DNA of 64,000 nt from Actinomyces oris. GTDB taxonomy: Bacteria > Actinomycetota > Actinomycetes > Actinomycetales > Actinomycetaceae. Below the pieces are notes generated by a model. It did not search any database and was not told the origin of the DNA. It worked only from the letters and a program-made list of their open reading frames with translations. The stretch spans positions 37,428 through 101,427 of the forward strand of contig NZ_MSGO01000041.1 in the NCBI RefSeq assembly GCF_001929375.1, given 5' to 3'. Of this stretch, positions 17,900-27,959 are shown one piece after another (the first letter of the stretch is position 1; the number at the start of each line of letters is the position of its first letter). A program made the position numbers and the translations under genes.

Positions 17900-19627
17900 T
17901 CAGCTATCGGCAGGCTGGGCGGCCAGGGCGCGCTTCAGCTCCTGGCGGGCCTGGGCGACGCGCTCGGGAGTGAAAGAGCTGTCATGACTGACCAGGGCCA
18001 ACCCATCGAGGATCTCGGCACCATAGCGGTGCCCGTGCCCAGCAGGCACGTTCATCGCCCGCGGCAGGTCCGCGCTCACTTGGAAGAAGGTGATGTAGGG
18101 CATCCAGCGCATGGTGGGGGAGCGATCCTTCCCGGGCTGCTCCCGTAACCAGTCCGGCGTCTGACGGATCAGCCTCGGCGACCACCACACCACCGGGTCG
18201 CTCGCATGCTGGATGTAGAGGATCCTCTGGTCTCCCCAGGTGGCGTCGCCGGCGAAGGCCTCCATATCCGCCTGGTCCTGGGCGAAGCGCACCGTCAGGC
18301 CGGCCGAGTAGGTGGGATCTACCTCCCCCGTGCCCGGATCGCGCCGTGTCACCAGGTCCTGCCACAGTCGCGAGGAGTTGGGCGGGCCCACCCACAGGAC
18401 GCCGTCGACCGAGTCCAGGATGTCGGCCAGGTTGTCGAAGGCGGCCTCACCGGCCAGCACTCCCAACGACTCCCCATACAGCAGGAGCCGGGGCCTGTCG
18501 TTTTCCGGAAGCGTCTTCCACCAGGCCACGACAGCCGTCACCAGTGCCTTGCCAGAGGCCCGGACCTTGTCGGTGTCGGCGATGAACTGCACGCCTGAGG
18601 GCAGGTAGGAGTACTGGGCGGCCGCGATCGCCGTATCGCCGTCGTAGAGCACCTCCAGTGACAGAGCCGCCACCGGGTCCACCCAACCGGTCCCCGTCGT
18701 CGGGGCGATCATGATGGCCGAGCGGGAGGCCGCCCCGGTGCGCTTCAGCTCTTCGACAACGAGTGCGGCCCGTGCCTGGTCGCTCCCCGCGCTCTCCAAC
18801 CCGGCGTAGACACGGATCGGCTCACTGGCCGGCCGGGAGGTCACCTTCTCAAGGCCCTGTGCGTTCAGGCCCCGGCCCACGAAACGCTTGCCGTAGGTCC
18901 CCAGGGACTCCCACGCCACGAGTGACTTCGGCGAGCCCGAGCGCTCGGCCGCCGTCGGCCGCGGCGTCGAAGGCGGATCCGCACTGTTGCGCACGGAGAA
19001 GGCCGACTCCGCGCCCCGGATGATGATGCCGGGGATCGCCTGGTTAACCAGCGTGAATACCAGCACGAGCACAATGATCCAGGAGGATGCCGAGCGCACC
19101 GGCAGCGGCAGTCGCTGAGGCAGGTGCCGCTTCAGCCAGGCCTCCAGGCGCAGGAAGCCGCGCCCCACCATGACCAGGGCTATCCAGATGCTGAAGCCCA
19201 CGGGGAAGACCAACAGGTACTGCGTGGGCGTGTAAGCGCGGTAGTCAGTCAGGGAAGCCACCTGCTGCTGCCAATGGACCGCCTGCAGCAGAATCGCGTT
19301 GAGCCCCAGCACCACGATAACGCTCAGCGTTATCTCCACCCGTCGCCTCCAGCGAGGCACCCAGGACGGCAGGCTCCTGCCACTGGCCTCCCACAGGATC
19401 TGCACCACGTTGCTCACCCAGGTACGCCAGTTCCACGACAAACAAACGCCTACGAGGTAACCGGTCGCCGCGCACAGTCCGCAGGCCACCCCCTGAAAGA
19501 GGATGTCGCGGGGGATGAGCGACGGTGTCAGTGCCAGGACGAAGAACACTGAGCCTAGGACCAGTCCTGCCAGGTCCGGCCGCAGACGGTCCCAGGCACG
19601 TTCAACAGGGGGAGGAAACGTCAGCAT
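17900..19627 (-). CDS. Membrane-anchored alpha/beta-hydrolase (Abhydrolase_9/DUF2319 family)
   Basis: 575 residues. The N-terminal third has about five hydrophobic spans (LAGLVLGSVFFVLALTPSLI; GLCAATGYLVGVCL; EITLSVIVVLGLNAILL; YLLVFPVGFSIWIALVMV; SSWIIVLVLVFTLVNQ). The C-terminal catalytic domain has the nucleophile elbow YGESLGVLAGEAAF (G-E-S-L-G), LYIQHASDPVVWWSPRLI with a likely acid Asp, and a C-terminal HGHRYG region. This layout is the actinobacterial Abhydrolase_9 family, thought to be lipid or cell-envelope hydrolases; the substrate is unknown. It is 43 bp downstream of glgX and upstream of trpS, all on the minus strand. Confidence 0.85.
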   Translation of the reverse strand: MLTFPPPVERAWDRLRPDLAGLVLGSVFFVLALTPSLIPRDILFQGVACGLCAATGYLVGVCLSWNWRTWVSNVVQILWEASGRSLPSWVPRWRRRVEITLSVIVVLGLNAILLQAVHWQQQVASLTDYRAYTPTQYLLVFPVGFSIWIALVMVGRGFLRLEAWLKRHLPQRLPLPVRSASSWIIVLVLVFTLVNQAIPGIIIRGAESAFSVRNSADPPSTPRPTAAERSGSPKSLVAWESLGTYGKRFVGRGLNAQGLEKVTSRPASEPIRVYAGLESAGSDQARAALVVEELKRTGAASRSAIMIAPTTGTGWVDPVAALSLEVLYDGDTAIAAAQYSYLPSGVQFIADTDKVRASGKALVTAVVAWWKTLPENDRPRLLLYGESLGVLAGEAAFDNLADILDSVDGVLWVGPPNSSRLWQDLVTRRDPGTGEVDPTYSAGLTVRFAQDQADMEAFAGDATWGDQRILYIQHASDPVVWWSPRLIRQTPDWLREQPGKDRSPTMRWMPYITFFQVSADLPRAMNVPAGHGHRYGAEILDGLALVSHDSSFTPERVAQARQELKRALAAQPADS

Positions 19628-19670
19628 CGGGCACCAGCCTATGCCGAATCAACTGTCTGGTGCGGCAACC

Positions 19671-22088
19671 CTAGACCGCACTGACCGCCTCAGCCTGTTC
19701 GGTCTGGGGACCTGCCTTGAGGGTCTCGAGCGGCTCACCGGAGAAGTAGACCCGCAGGGTCAGCGCCTCCAGCATCGTCGTGTCGCCCGGGCGGTCGTGA
19801 TAACAGGTCGTGAGACTCTCGACGGGGTGGCCCTCGGAGCTGCTGGCCACGGCCTTGACGTCCTTGACCTCGCCGGCGTCATCCGCCTCGATGCTGACGT
19901 CGGTCTGAGTGCCCCGGGGGCTTCGGCTCACGCGCCGTGCCTGGGAGAAGGGGACGGTATGAGGCTGGGGGACCGCCCAGGTCGAGTCCCAGGCCAGGTG
20001 CCAGTCGGTTCCGCGGCCCTCGGGCAGGACGACGTCGACCTGGTCCAGGGCGCCGTTGATGACCACGAGCATGTCGTCGTCGTTCCAGGGCCGGCCCGAG
20101 CGCAGCATCTGGACCACGCGAGTGTGCGGGTCGTGCCAGGAGTCCCCGTCCATCGGTGCGGCGTCCGCCCGGTACCAGGCCAGATCCGCGATCGCGTCGC
20201 CTTCCAGGACCTGCCCGGTCGCGAAGCGCGAGGGGCGCACCACCGGGTGGGTGTGGCGCAGGTGGACGAGGAAGCGCGTCGTGGTGACCAGGTCGCGCTG
20301 CCAGACCTCCAGGTTCCAGTCCACCCAGGAGAGCACGGAGTCCTGGCAGTAGCAGTTGTTGTTGCCCTGCTGGGTGCGTCCCATCTCGTCACCGGCCACC
20401 AGCATGGGGGTCCCGGCGCTCAGCAGCACGGTGGCCAGCAGGTTGCGCATCGACCGGCGGCGCAGCACCTCGATCGGGCCACCGTTGATGCCCTCGACGA
20501 CGTCTCCCTCAAAACCGTGGTTCCAGGAGCGGTTGTTGGAGTTGCCGTCGCGGTTGTCCTCCTTGTTGGCCAGATTGTGCTTGTGGTCGTAGACCACCAG
20601 GTCACGCAGGGTGAAGCCGTCATGCGCCGCCACGAAGTTGACCGAGCCCAGCGGGCCGCGACCGCCGGGGAACTCCCCGTGGCTGAACAGATCCGCGCTG
20701 CCCGACAGGCGCGTCGCCAGGTCACGCAGGTCCGAGCCCAGACGGCCCTTGGAGATCTCTGAGGCGTCATGCAGCCAGAAGGAGCGCGTGGTGTCGCGGA
20801 AGTGGTCGTTCCAGTCCTGGAAGGGCTCGGGGAACTGGCCGGTGCGCCAGCCGCCGGGCCCCACGTCCCAGGGCTCGCTGATGAGCTTGACGGTGCTGAG
20901 CACCGGGTCCGTGGCGATCGCCGTGAGCAGCGGGTGGCGCGGCGAGAACTCCGCGGCATGGCGTCCCAGGGTGGTGGCCAGGTCGAAGCGGAAGCCGTCC
21001 ACGCCGACCTCGGTGACCCAGTAGCGCAGCGAGTCCAGGACCAGCCGGATCGCCCCGGTGGCTCGGAAGTCCACCGTGTTGCCGGTGCCGGTGACGTCCA
21101 TGTACTGCGCCGGCAGGTAGGGGGCGTGCAGGTAGTAGTCCAGGTTGTCCAGGCCGCGCAGGCTCAAGGAGGGGCCGTCGACACCGCCCTCGCAGGTGTG
21201 GTTGTAGACGACGTCGAGCACGACCTCCAGGCCGACCTCGTGGAGCATGGAGACCATGCCGCGCACCTCGTCCAGGACCGCCTGCGGGCCGGCCGCACGC
21301 GCCGCGGCCGTGGCGTAGGAGGGCTCGGGCGCGAAGTAGCTGAGGGTGGAGTAGCCCCAGTAGTTGGTCAGGCCCCGCTTGGTCAGGAAGGGCTCGCTCA
21401 CCGAGGCGTGGATCGGCAGCAGCTCGATCGTGGTGATCCCCAGGCCCTTGAGGTGCTCGACCGTCACCGAGTGGGCCAGCCCCGCGTAGGTGCCGCGAAG
21501 TTCCTCGGGCACGCCCGGCAGCTGGTAGGTCAGGCCCTTGACGTGCGCCTCGTAGATGACGGCGCGCTCGCGGGGCACGCGCGGCCCCGGAACCACCGGG
21601 AAGGTGTCGCCGGTGACCACGCCGACGACGGTGCTGCCGGCCGAGTCCAGGTGCGAGGGCCTCCAGGGCTCGGCCGCCGGAACCAGGTCGTCAGTGACCT
21701 CGTGGGCGAAGACGGCCGGCCCCAGATCCACTCGGCCGTCCAGGGCGCGGGCATAGGGGTCCAGCAGCAGCTTGCGGGGGTTGTAGAGCAGGCCCTCGTG
21801 CGGGATCCAGGGCCCGTGGGCGCGGTAGCCGTAGCGCTGGCCGGCTCCGACGCCGGGGACGTGGGCGCTCCACAGGCCCCGCGAGGGCCCGTGCATCCCG
21901 ATCCGGGTCTCCTCCACCACGGCGCCGTCGGCACCCATGGTCAGCAGGCACAGGTCCACGGCCGTGGCGTGCGGGGCATGGACCGCGAAGTCCGCGCCGT
22001 CTCCGTTCAGAGCGACGCCCAGGCTGTGGTCGGGAGCTGCTGGCAGCTCGGCACGCGGTGCTGGAGCGGGCTCTGGCGTCGAAGACAT
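19671..22088 (-). CDS. glgX: Glycogen debranching enzyme, isoamylase type
   Basis: 805 residues from the ATG at 22088 (a GTG at 22124 would add 12). CBM48 N-domain (HSLGVALNGDGADFAVHAPHA-like sequence), then a GH13_11 barrel. Catalytic landmarks are VDGFRFDLATTLGRHA, LISEPWDVGPGGWRTGQFP and FVAAHDGFTLRDLVVYDHKHN; WNHGFEGDV is a family hallmark. It hydrolyses alpha-1,6 branches, typically of phosphorylase-limit chains, so it pairs with GlgP in glucan breakdown. It stands about 5 kb from the glgE operon with trpS and a hydrolase gene in between. It is divergent from etfBA. Confidence 0.95.
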   Translation of the reverse strand: MSSTPEPAPAPRAELPAAPDHSLGVALNGDGADFAVHAPHATAVDLCLLTMGADGAVVEETRIGMHGPSRGLWSAHVPGVGAGQRYGYRAHGPWIPHEGLLYNPRKLLLDPYARALDGRVDLGPAVFAHEVTDDLVPAAEPWRPSHLDSAGSTVVGVVTGDTFPVVPGPRVPRERAVIYEAHVKGLTYQLPGVPEELRGTYAGLAHSVTVEHLKGLGITTIELLPIHASVSEPFLTKRGLTNYWGYSTLSYFAPEPSYATAAARAAGPQAVLDEVRGMVSMLHEVGLEVVLDVVYNHTCEGGVDGPSLSLRGLDNLDYYLHAPYLPAQYMDVTGTGNTVDFRATGAIRLVLDSLRYWVTEVGVDGFRFDLATTLGRHAAEFSPRHPLLTAIATDPVLSTVKLISEPWDVGPGGWRTGQFPEPFQDWNDHFRDTTRSFWLHDASEISKGRLGSDLRDLATRLSGSADLFSHGEFPGGRGPLGSVNFVAAHDGFTLRDLVVYDHKHNLANKEDNRDGNSNNRSWNHGFEGDVVEGINGGPIEVLRRRSMRNLLATVLLSAGTPMLVAGDEMGRTQQGNNNCYCQDSVLSWVDWNLEVWQRDLVTTTRFLVHLRHTHPVVRPSRFATGQVLEGDAIADLAWYRADAAPMDGDSWHDPHTRVVQMLRSGRPWNDDDMLVVINGALDQVDVVLPEGRGTDWHLAWDSTWAVPQPHTVPFSQARRVSRSPRGTQTDVSIEADDAGEVKDVKAVASSSEGHPVESLTTCYHDRPGDTTMLEALTLRVYFSGEPLETLKAGPQTEQAEAVSAV

Positions 22089-22291
22089 GGGCCCATTGTC
22101 CTGGCGGCCGGCGGTTGCTACCACTTGAAGGGCAGTGAGGTCTCCCTCGTAGGAGTGCGCCGCGTCGCGTTCAGGTCACTGGGCGTGACGGCGTCGTCAT
22201 CATCTCGTCGTCCCGTTCCTCGTCCTGACGCCGTGTCAGGGTGACTGAGTGCTCAGTGGTGAGATGCCGCTGTTATGGCAACCTTGAGCCC

Positions 22292-23050
22292 ATGAGAATC
22301 GTGGTCTGCATCAAGCACGTTCCCGACGTGCAGTCCGAGCGTCGCATCGAGGACGGTCGACTCGTGCGCGGCGAGGAGGATGTCCTCAACGAGCTCGACG
22401 AGAACGCCGTCGAGGCCGCCGTCACTCTGGCCGAGGAGGCCGACGGCGAGGTCATCGCCCTGACCATGGGGCCTGAGGACGCTGAGGACGGGGTGCGCCG
22501 CGCCCTGCAGATGGGGGCCGACTCCGGGGTCGTCGTCGCCGACGACGACCTGGCCGGAGCGGACGTCGTCACCACCGCCCGGGTCCTGGCCGCCGCCATC
22601 GAGCGCATCGGCGAGGTCGACCTGGTCGTCACCGGGATGGCCTCCCTGGACTCCATGACCTCCATGCTGCCCGGCGCCCTGGCCGCCGCCCTGCACCGTC
22701 CGGCCCTGACGCTGGCCAACCACCTCGAGGTCGACGGCGGCGCCGTGACCGTCACCCGCACCGTGGGCACCGTCCGCGAGGTCCTCAGCGCGCCGCTGCC
22801 CGCGCTCGTCAGCGTCACCGACCAGGCCAACGAGCCCCGCTACCCCAATTTCGCCGCCATGCGCGCCGCGAAGAAGAAGCCGATCGACTTCTGGGACGCC
22901 TCCGAGCTCGGCCTCCAGATCGCTGAGCCGGCCGTCGCAGTCGTCGACGACGAGGCCCGACCCGCCCGTGAGGCCGGCATCATCCGCACCGACGCCGGGG
23001 AGGCGGGCCGCGAGCTCGCCGCCTGGCTCGTGGAGAACAAGCTCGTCTGA
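22292..23050 (+). CDS. etfB: Electron transfer flavoprotein, beta subunit
   Basis: 252 residues from the ATG at 22292 (MRIVVCIKHVPDVQ), the conserved ETF-beta start; the frame upstream is not protein-like. Contains the adenine-nucleotide-binding fold with NELDENAVEAA and the ETF-beta recognition region near TGMASLDSMTSMLPGALAAA, followed by VTDQANEPRYPNFAAMRAAKKK. With EtfA it forms the FAD/AMP heterodimer that passes electrons from acyl-CoA or other dehydrogenases. There is no fix-type quinone oxidoreductase next to it, so the redox partner is not evident. The ribosome site is weak. Confidence 0.95.
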   Translation: MRIVVCIKHVPDVQSERRIEDGRLVRGEEDVLNELDENAVEAAVTLAEEADGEVIALTMGPEDAEDGVRRALQMGADSGVVVADDDLAGADVVTTARVLAAAIERIGEVDLVVTGMASLDSMTSMLPGALAAALHRPALTLANHLEVDGGAVTVTRTVGTVREVLSAPLPALVSVTDQANEPRYPNFAAMRAAKKKPIDFWDASELGLQIAEPAVAVVDDEARPAREAGIIRTDAGEAGRELAAWLVENKLV

Positions 23051-23147
23051 CGGCCGGCCGCAGCGCCCGCCCACGTTCCGGCAGGGGCGCTGGACGCCGT
23101 CGCGCCGCCCGTCCGCCTCATACCACTCGCGAAGGAAGCTGATTCCC

Positions 23148-24128
23148 ATGCTCGATGCCCCCCTGCTCGTCCTCGTCGACCTCGAGACCACCGAGGCCGC
23201 CCCCACCGGCCCCAGCCTGGAGCTGCTCACCGCCGCTCGGGAGCTGACCGGCGGGGACGTCGTCACCCTGGCCCTCCAGCCCCTGGGCGAGGCCGCCCGC
23301 GCGGCCCTGGCCGGCGCCGGCGCCACCCGCCTGCTGACCGCCGACCTGGGCGAGGCCGCCCACCTGCCCGCCACCGCGGCCGACGCCGTCGTGGCGGCCG
23401 CCGGCACCGTCCAGCCCGCCGCGGTCCTGGTCGTCTCCGACTACCGCGGCAAGGAGCTGGCCGGGCGGGCCGCCGTCGTACTCGGCTCGGCCTGCGTCTG
23501 CGACGTCACCGCCCTGGACGCCTCCGGCGCCGAGCTGCGCGCCTCCAAGCTGGTCCTGTCCGGCTCCTGGTCCACCACTGCCGGCGTCGCCTCGGGCGGC
23601 AACGCGCCGATCATCGCCGTGCGCCCCGGGATCGCCGAGGTCACCACGGCCGAGGGCGCGCCCCTGACGGCCGAGCCCCTCGAGGTCCCCATCAGCGTCG
23701 AGGCTGCCGCCGTGCGCCTCGTCTCACGCGAGGCCACCTCCGTGGCCTCCGGTCCGGCCCTGAGCGAGGCGCGCACCGTCGTCGTGGGCGGCCGCGGCGT
23801 GGACGGTGACTTCGACCTGGTCCGCTCCCTGGCCCAGCCGCTCGACGCCGCTGTCGGAGCCACCCGCGTGGCCTGTGACGAGGGCTGGATCGAGCGCAGC
23901 GCCCAGATCGGTCAGACCGGTGAGACCATCTCCCCTCGTCTGTACATCGGCCTGGGCGTCTCCGGCGCCGTCCACCACACCAGCGGCATCCAGGGGGCCG
24001 GCACGGTTGTCGCCGTCTGCGATGACTCCGAGGCCCCGATCTTCGAGATGGCCGACTTCGGCGTCGTCGGCGACGTCACCGAGGTCGTGCCCCAGCTCGT
24101 CGAGGAGCTCGCCAGGCTGCGCGGCTGA
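23148..24128 (+). CDS. etfA: Electron transfer flavoprotein, alpha subunit
   Basis: 326 residues from the ATG at 23148 with GAAGGAAG upstream. N-terminal domain of variable ETF-alpha type. The C-terminal FAD domain is clear: SGNAPIIAVRPG-like strand (SGGNAPIIAVRPG), GGRGVDGDFDLVRSLA, GQTGETISPRLYIGLGVSG and HTSGIQGAGTVVAVCDDSE, which contact FAD. It lies 97 bp after etfB and ends at a strong terminator; the two form one transcription unit. Confidence 0.95.
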   Translation: MLDAPLLVLVDLETTEAAPTGPSLELLTAARELTGGDVVTLALQPLGEAARAALAGAGATRLLTADLGEAAHLPATAADAVVAAAGTVQPAAVLVVSDYRGKELAGRAAVVLGSACVCDVTALDASGAELRASKLVLSGSWSTTAGVASGGNAPIIAVRPGIAEVTTAEGAPLTAEPLEVPISVEAAAVRLVSREATSVASGPALSEARTVVVGGRGVDGDFDLVRSLAQPLDAAVGATRVACDEGWIERSAQIGQTGETISPRLYIGLGVSGAVHHTSGIQGAGTVVAVCDDSEAPIFEMADFGVVGDVTEVVPQLVEELARLRG

Positions 24129-24146
24129 GCAGCTTCTCCAACGACA

Positions 24147-24190
24147 TTGTGGGGGTGCCCCGTCGTCTCATTGACGGGGCACCCCCACAA
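24147..24190. terminator. Bidirectional terminator
   Basis: A perfect 18-bp GC-rich stem (24147-24164 with 24173-24190) and an 8-nt loop GTCTCATT lie between etfA and the convergent minus-strand gene. Confidence 0.9.
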
Positions 24191-24203
24191 CGCGCACAGG
24201 GCG

Positions 24204-24974
24204 TCAGCTCCTCCGGTGCCCCAGTCCGGTGACCGTGAAGCCGTCCCCACTGGGGGTGAGGGTGAGCCAGGCCCCGTACTCGAGCTGGGCGGTGCGGGTG
24301 GGCACCGGCTGCATCCAGGGCTTGGACTGATCCTCCGAGGTGATCGGGCAGAGGATCGACCCCGGAGCCAGCTCCTCAGTGACCACCATGGTCCCGAACA
24401 ACGAGTCCTTGGGTCCCGCCAGCAGGCAGGAGGCCACCGTGCCTCCTTTGGACAGGTAGGCGCTGCGCGCCGTGGCGTCACCGGCCTGCGTGGAGCCGGC
24501 CGGCTCATCCAGGGAGGAGAGCACCGCGGAGTCGACCTGGTCGGTGACCTTGCTGTCCTCCTTGGCGGCCAGGGCGTCGTAGACGGCCTGAACCTTGACC
24601 AGTGACGGGCGGTGGATGTCCTGGTTCGGGAGGTGGTAGACGACGTCGAACAGCGCCAGGGACTCACCGTCCCACTGAGCGGCGACGGCGGCTGTCCCCG
24701 AACCGGCGCAGGCCTTGCAGTCCATGTCCCCGGCGACCATGAACTGGGGCATGTCGAACATCACGGTTCCACCCACGACGCGCAGGTTGTCCATACGGGT
24801 TGCCGGGTTGTAGCCGATCTCGTTGCTGCCCTCCATGATGAGGGAGCCGACCATCTGCTTGTCGCCGTTGTAGGCGGCCATGACGTCGAAGGCCGCAGGA
24901 GTGCCGCTGTTGCACTCCAGAACCGCGACCGTCACCGGGGAGGAGCCGAAGAAGCCCGGCTGCGCCTCCTTCAT
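24204..24974 (-). CDS. C-terminal part of split extracytoplasmic beta-rich protein
   Basis: The frame gives 256 residues if the ATG at 24974 is used, but it lacks a signal peptide or any N-terminal domain. It starts mid-sequence immediately after the upstream frame stops (4-bp overlap). Upstream of the ATG the same frame reads ANGPGGSNSTVA, a natural continuation of the Gly/Ser linker at the end of the upstream product. Features: a CKAC cysteine pair (GDMDCKACAGSG) and beta-strand-rich sequence. Most likely the C-terminal half of the 24971-26491 protein, separated by a one-base slip. Independent, translationally coupled expression remains possible. Confidence 0.6.
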   Translation of the reverse strand: MKEAQPGFFGSSPVTVAVLECNSGTPAAFDVMAAYNGDKQMVGSLIMEGSNEIGYNPATRMDNLRVVGGTVMFDMPQFMVAGDMDCKACAGSGTAAVAAQWDGESLALFDVVYHLPNQDIHRPSLVKVQAVYDALAAKEDSKVTDQVDSAVLSSLDEPAGSTQAGDATARSAYLSKGGTVASCLLAGPKDSLFGTMVVTEELAPGSILCPITSEDQSKPWMQPVPTRTAQLEYGAWLTLTPSGDGFTVTGLGHRRS

Positions 24975-26491
24975 CGCGACCGTGGAGTTGCTTCCGCCAG
25001 GACCGTTGGCCCCCGCCCGGTCGCGCTGCCGCCGGAGAAGGTGAGACTGATCTTCTCATCCTTCATCTTCTCGACCACCTGCGACTTCGTCGTGCCCCGG
25101 ACCACGGAGGCGAAGCCGTCGGCGCAGACCGCCGGGATATCGAGGGTGGCGCCGCCCAGCTCCTCAAGGCTGGGAGCGGGCTTGGCCGTGGAGGTCGGGG
25201 CCGAGGTCGGCAGCGCCGTGGCGCGCGTCGAGCTCGAGCCGGAGTCGAAGGTCATGATTGACGTCGTCGAGCCGTTGAAGACCACGACGTAGCCGTCACC
25301 GGCCGCCCACGAGGTCACCGGGGTGGAGACTCGCCAGATCGTGCTCCCGTCGACCGGGTCGAGGGCGCGCAGCGAGTCCGGGTAGGCCATGACGAGGGCG
25401 CCCTTGCTGGTCTGCCAGCGGGGCACCGTCTCGGTGCCCAAGGTGTTGAGGGAGCCCGCACCATCGGGGAGCTTGCTCGACCACAGCACGCTGCTGCCGT
25501 CCAGACCGGCAACCGTGACACCGTTACTGACCACCCAGACCTCACGGCTCATCGGCAGGCTGGCACCGACGAGCTTGCGGGACGCCTCGACTCGGGTCGC
25601 CCACACCGGCGTAGTGCCGTCAAGCTTCAGGCCGGAAATCTTCTCCCCGTTGACACTCACGGTGCCGTCGGAGCTGACCGACAGGGGCGTCCCGCCCCCG
25701 GGGGCCTCGCTCAGCCGCACCGAGGTGGGTGCCGGTCCCGACGTCGCGGTGCTCGGTGACGCTGTGGCGCCAGGACCGGAGGACGGGGTGGGGGAGGCGA
25801 CCACGGGGTTCGTGGGGGCCATGCCTTTGGGGATCGTCGAGGGTCCGGTCTGGGCGGGAGCGGCCGAGCGGTTATCACTCGGCTGGGGCGCAACCGGTGA
25901 GGCCGGCGCCGTGGGGGCGGCGGCGGAGACGGTCGACGGCTTGGCGGGGGCGTTGACCCCCGAGGCCAGGTCGATGCTGATCTGGTCACCGCAGTCGAAG
26001 GTCTTCGCGTTCATCCGGCAGTCGAGGTACTGACCCGCCAGATTATCGGGGATGGGAACCTGCCAGGCGGAGTAGGACGACGATGAGCTCGGGTTCAAAG
26101 CCACCAGGGTCTCACGCCGATCGGCGATCACCCGCAGGATCGTCAGCTGCTTGTTGGTGATGGCCACGGTGCCGCTGGCGTCGAAGGGTGCCGCCGCGAG
26201 CTCCTTGCCGAGGTTGGACAGGTCCTGCTGGGCCTTGAGGATCGGGGCCTTGACCATGGAGAGCGGGTCGGAGCTGCGCGTCAGCGCCCAGATGCCTCCG
26301 CCGCCGAGTGCCAGGACTAGGGCAATGACGGCGCTGAGGATCCCGAGCCGTGCCCGACGGCGCCGCTGGGCCGGGGGCGGTGAGGCGAGGGCAGGAGCGC
26401 CCTGAGACGGTGCGGCAGGTGGTGGGGTCGCGGATGAGGGGGTCTCAGAGGAAGGGGATTCGGGAGCAGAGGAGTCAGGAGACGGAGACAT
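24971..26491 (-). CDS. Membrane-anchored protein with PQQ-like propeller features, probably truncated by frameshift
   Basis: 506 residues. A cytoplasmic Pro/Ser/Ala-rich N-terminus and an RRRRAR stop-transfer precede a single membrane span (LGILSAVIALVLALGGGGIWAL, about residues 48-69). Then come a helical part, a long Pro/Ala/Thr/Ser linker, and beta-propeller-like strands (VSVNGEKISGLKLDGTTPVW, VAGLDGSSVLWSSKLPD, LRALDPVDGSTIWRVSTPV). The last residues PTVLAEATPRSR look out of frame: adding one G to the G5 run (C5 at 25010-25014 on the plus strand) joins this frame to the next one, giving about 762 residues. The substrate or partner is unknown. Confidence 0.7.
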   Translation of the reverse strand: MSPSPDSSAPESPSSETPSSATPPPAAPSQGAPALASPPPAQRRRRARLGILSAVIALVLALGGGGIWALTRSSDPLSMVKAPILKAQQDLSNLGKELAAAPFDASGTVAITNKQLTILRVIADRRETLVALNPSSSSSYSAWQVPIPDNLAGQYLDCRMNAKTFDCGDQISIDLASGVNAPAKPSTVSAAAPTAPASPVAPQPSDNRSAAPAQTGPSTIPKGMAPTNPVVASPTPSSGPGATASPSTATSGPAPTSVRLSEAPGGGTPLSVSSDGTVSVNGEKISGLKLDGTTPVWATRVEASRKLVGASLPMSREVWVVSNGVTVAGLDGSSVLWSSKLPDGAGSLNTLGTETVPRWQTSKGALVMAYPDSLRALDPVDGSTIWRVSTPVTSWAAGDGYVVVFNGSTTSIMTFDSGSSSTRATALPTSAPTSTAKPAPSLEELGGATLDIPAVCADGFASVVRGTTKSQVVEKMKDEKISLTFSGGSATGRGPTVLAEATPRSR

Positions 26492-26632
26492 AACCGCAGC
26501 CTAGAAGGGAACAGTCCGGACGAGAGGCGGAATAGGTGACCGATCAACTGGTGGATAGGCGTCTTGCTGTGCCGACGCATATCCGGAGGAATGTGCCGTC
26601 ATTTCGGCATCCGGTGCAGCCCGGGTGGGACG

Positions 26633-27820
26633 TCAGGCGACCGGGTGACTGGGGACCTGAGCGGAGGCGACGGTCGCCTGGGCCAGGACCCGGTCGCCGT
26701 CGGCGCCGCCGTAGATGACCAGGCTCTGACCTGCGGCCACGCCACGCAGGGGCGCGGTCAGCTCGGCGTGCAGGAGTCCCCGCGCCGCATCGACGCGGAC
26801 CCTGGCTGGGACCGGGCGGCCGTGAGCGCGCACCTGAACGCTGGCCTCCTGCCAGCCGATGGCGGGGGAGCCGCCAGGATCGGTGCCGCCGGTGGTCGGG
26901 TGAGTGGCGAGCGGCTCGGGATCGGCGAGCAGAATGAGCCCGTCGCCGTCGACCACGGTGCGGCTGAGCAGCTCCTCGGGGCCGACGACGACCTCGTTGG
27001 TGGCCGGGCGGGTCTCGATGACGTAGCGGGGGCGGCCGTCGTCGGCCGGGCGGGACAGGCCCAGGCCCTTGCGCTGGCCGACGGTGAAGCCGAAGTAGCC
27101 CTGGTGGGTGCCCAGGACCTCGCCGTCGGGGGAGACCATGGCGCCCTGGCTGGCGCCGAGTGAGCGGGTGAGGAAACCGCGCGTGTCGCCGTCGGCCACG
27201 AAGCAGATGTCGTAGGAGTCCGGCTTGGAGGCCACCGGCAGGCCCCGGGCCTCGGCCTCGGCGCGCACCTGCGCCTTGGAGGAGGCATCCCCCAGGGGGA
27301 AGAGGGCCCGGGCCAGGCCCTCGCGGCCGGAGACGGCCAGAACATAGGACTGGTCCTTGGCGGCGTCGACGGCGCGGCGCAGCGTGAGGCCCTCGGTGTC
27401 ACCGGGGCGGCCGGAGGAGGCGCCGCCGCTCAGGCGCGCGTAGTGGCCGGTGGCGACGGCGTCGAAGCCCAGCGCCAGGGCCCGCTCGAGGAGGGCGTCG
27501 AACTTGACGCGCTCGTTGCAGCGCACGCAGGGGTTGGGGGTGCGCCCGGCGCGGTACTCGTCGAGGAAGTCGGCCACGACGCGCTCCTCGAACTCCTCGG
27601 ACAGGTCCCACACGTAGAAGGGGATGCCCAGGATCTGGGCGGCCCAGCGGGCGTCGGCGGAGTCCTCGATGGAGCAGCAGCCGCGCGAGCCCGTGCGGGT
27701 CTGGGCGCGGTTGCGGGTCAGGGCCATGTGGACGCCCACGACCTCATGGCCGGCGTCGACGGCGCGCGCCGCGGCCACGGCGGAGTCGACTCCACCGGAC
27801 AGGGCGGCCAGGACGCGCAC
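26633..27820 (-). CDS. mnmA: tRNA-specific 2-thiouridylase
   Basis: 395 residues from a GTG with AAGGAG upstream. The PP-loop motif [12 protein letters not shown] at the N-terminus binds [17 protein letters not shown] holds one catalytic Cys and [16 protein letters not shown] the second. The C-terminal beta-barrel is present ([15 protein letters not shown]). It thiolates U34 of Lys, Glu and Gln tRNAs using sulfur relayed from a cysteine desulfurase; one such gene lies at 41.6-42.9 kb. Length is slightly above the usual 360-380 owing to a longer C-terminus. Confidence 0.96.
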   Translation of the reverse strand: MRVLAALSGGVDSAVAAARAVDAGHEVVGVHMALTRNRAQTRTGSRGCCSIEDSADARWAAQILGIPFYVWDLSEEFEERVVADFLDEYRAGRTPNPCVRCNERVKFDALLERALALGFDAVATGHYARLSGGASSGRPGDTEGLTLRRAVDAAKDQSYVLAVSGREGLARALFPLGDASSKAQVRAEAEARGLPVASKPDSYDICFVADGDTRGFLTRSLGASQGAMVSPDGEVLGTHQGYFGFTVGQRKGLGLSRPADDGRPRYVIETRPATNEVVVGPEELLSRTVVDGDGLILLADPEPLATHPTTGGTDPGGSPAIGWQEASVQVRAHGRPVPARVRVDAARGLLHAELTAPLRGVAAGQSLVIYGGADGDRVLAQATVASAQVPSHPVA

Positions 27821-27959
27821 GAGGATCTCCTTCAGACAGACGGGTAGCCGTTGCTACGGGCCGTGGCAGGCTACCGCAGGTCGGTGGTGGCCAGGCAACC
27901 GGGAGAGCCCGAAGGGTCTGGTATGTACCGCATAGGATGACGGTGAGGAAGGAGTTGTC

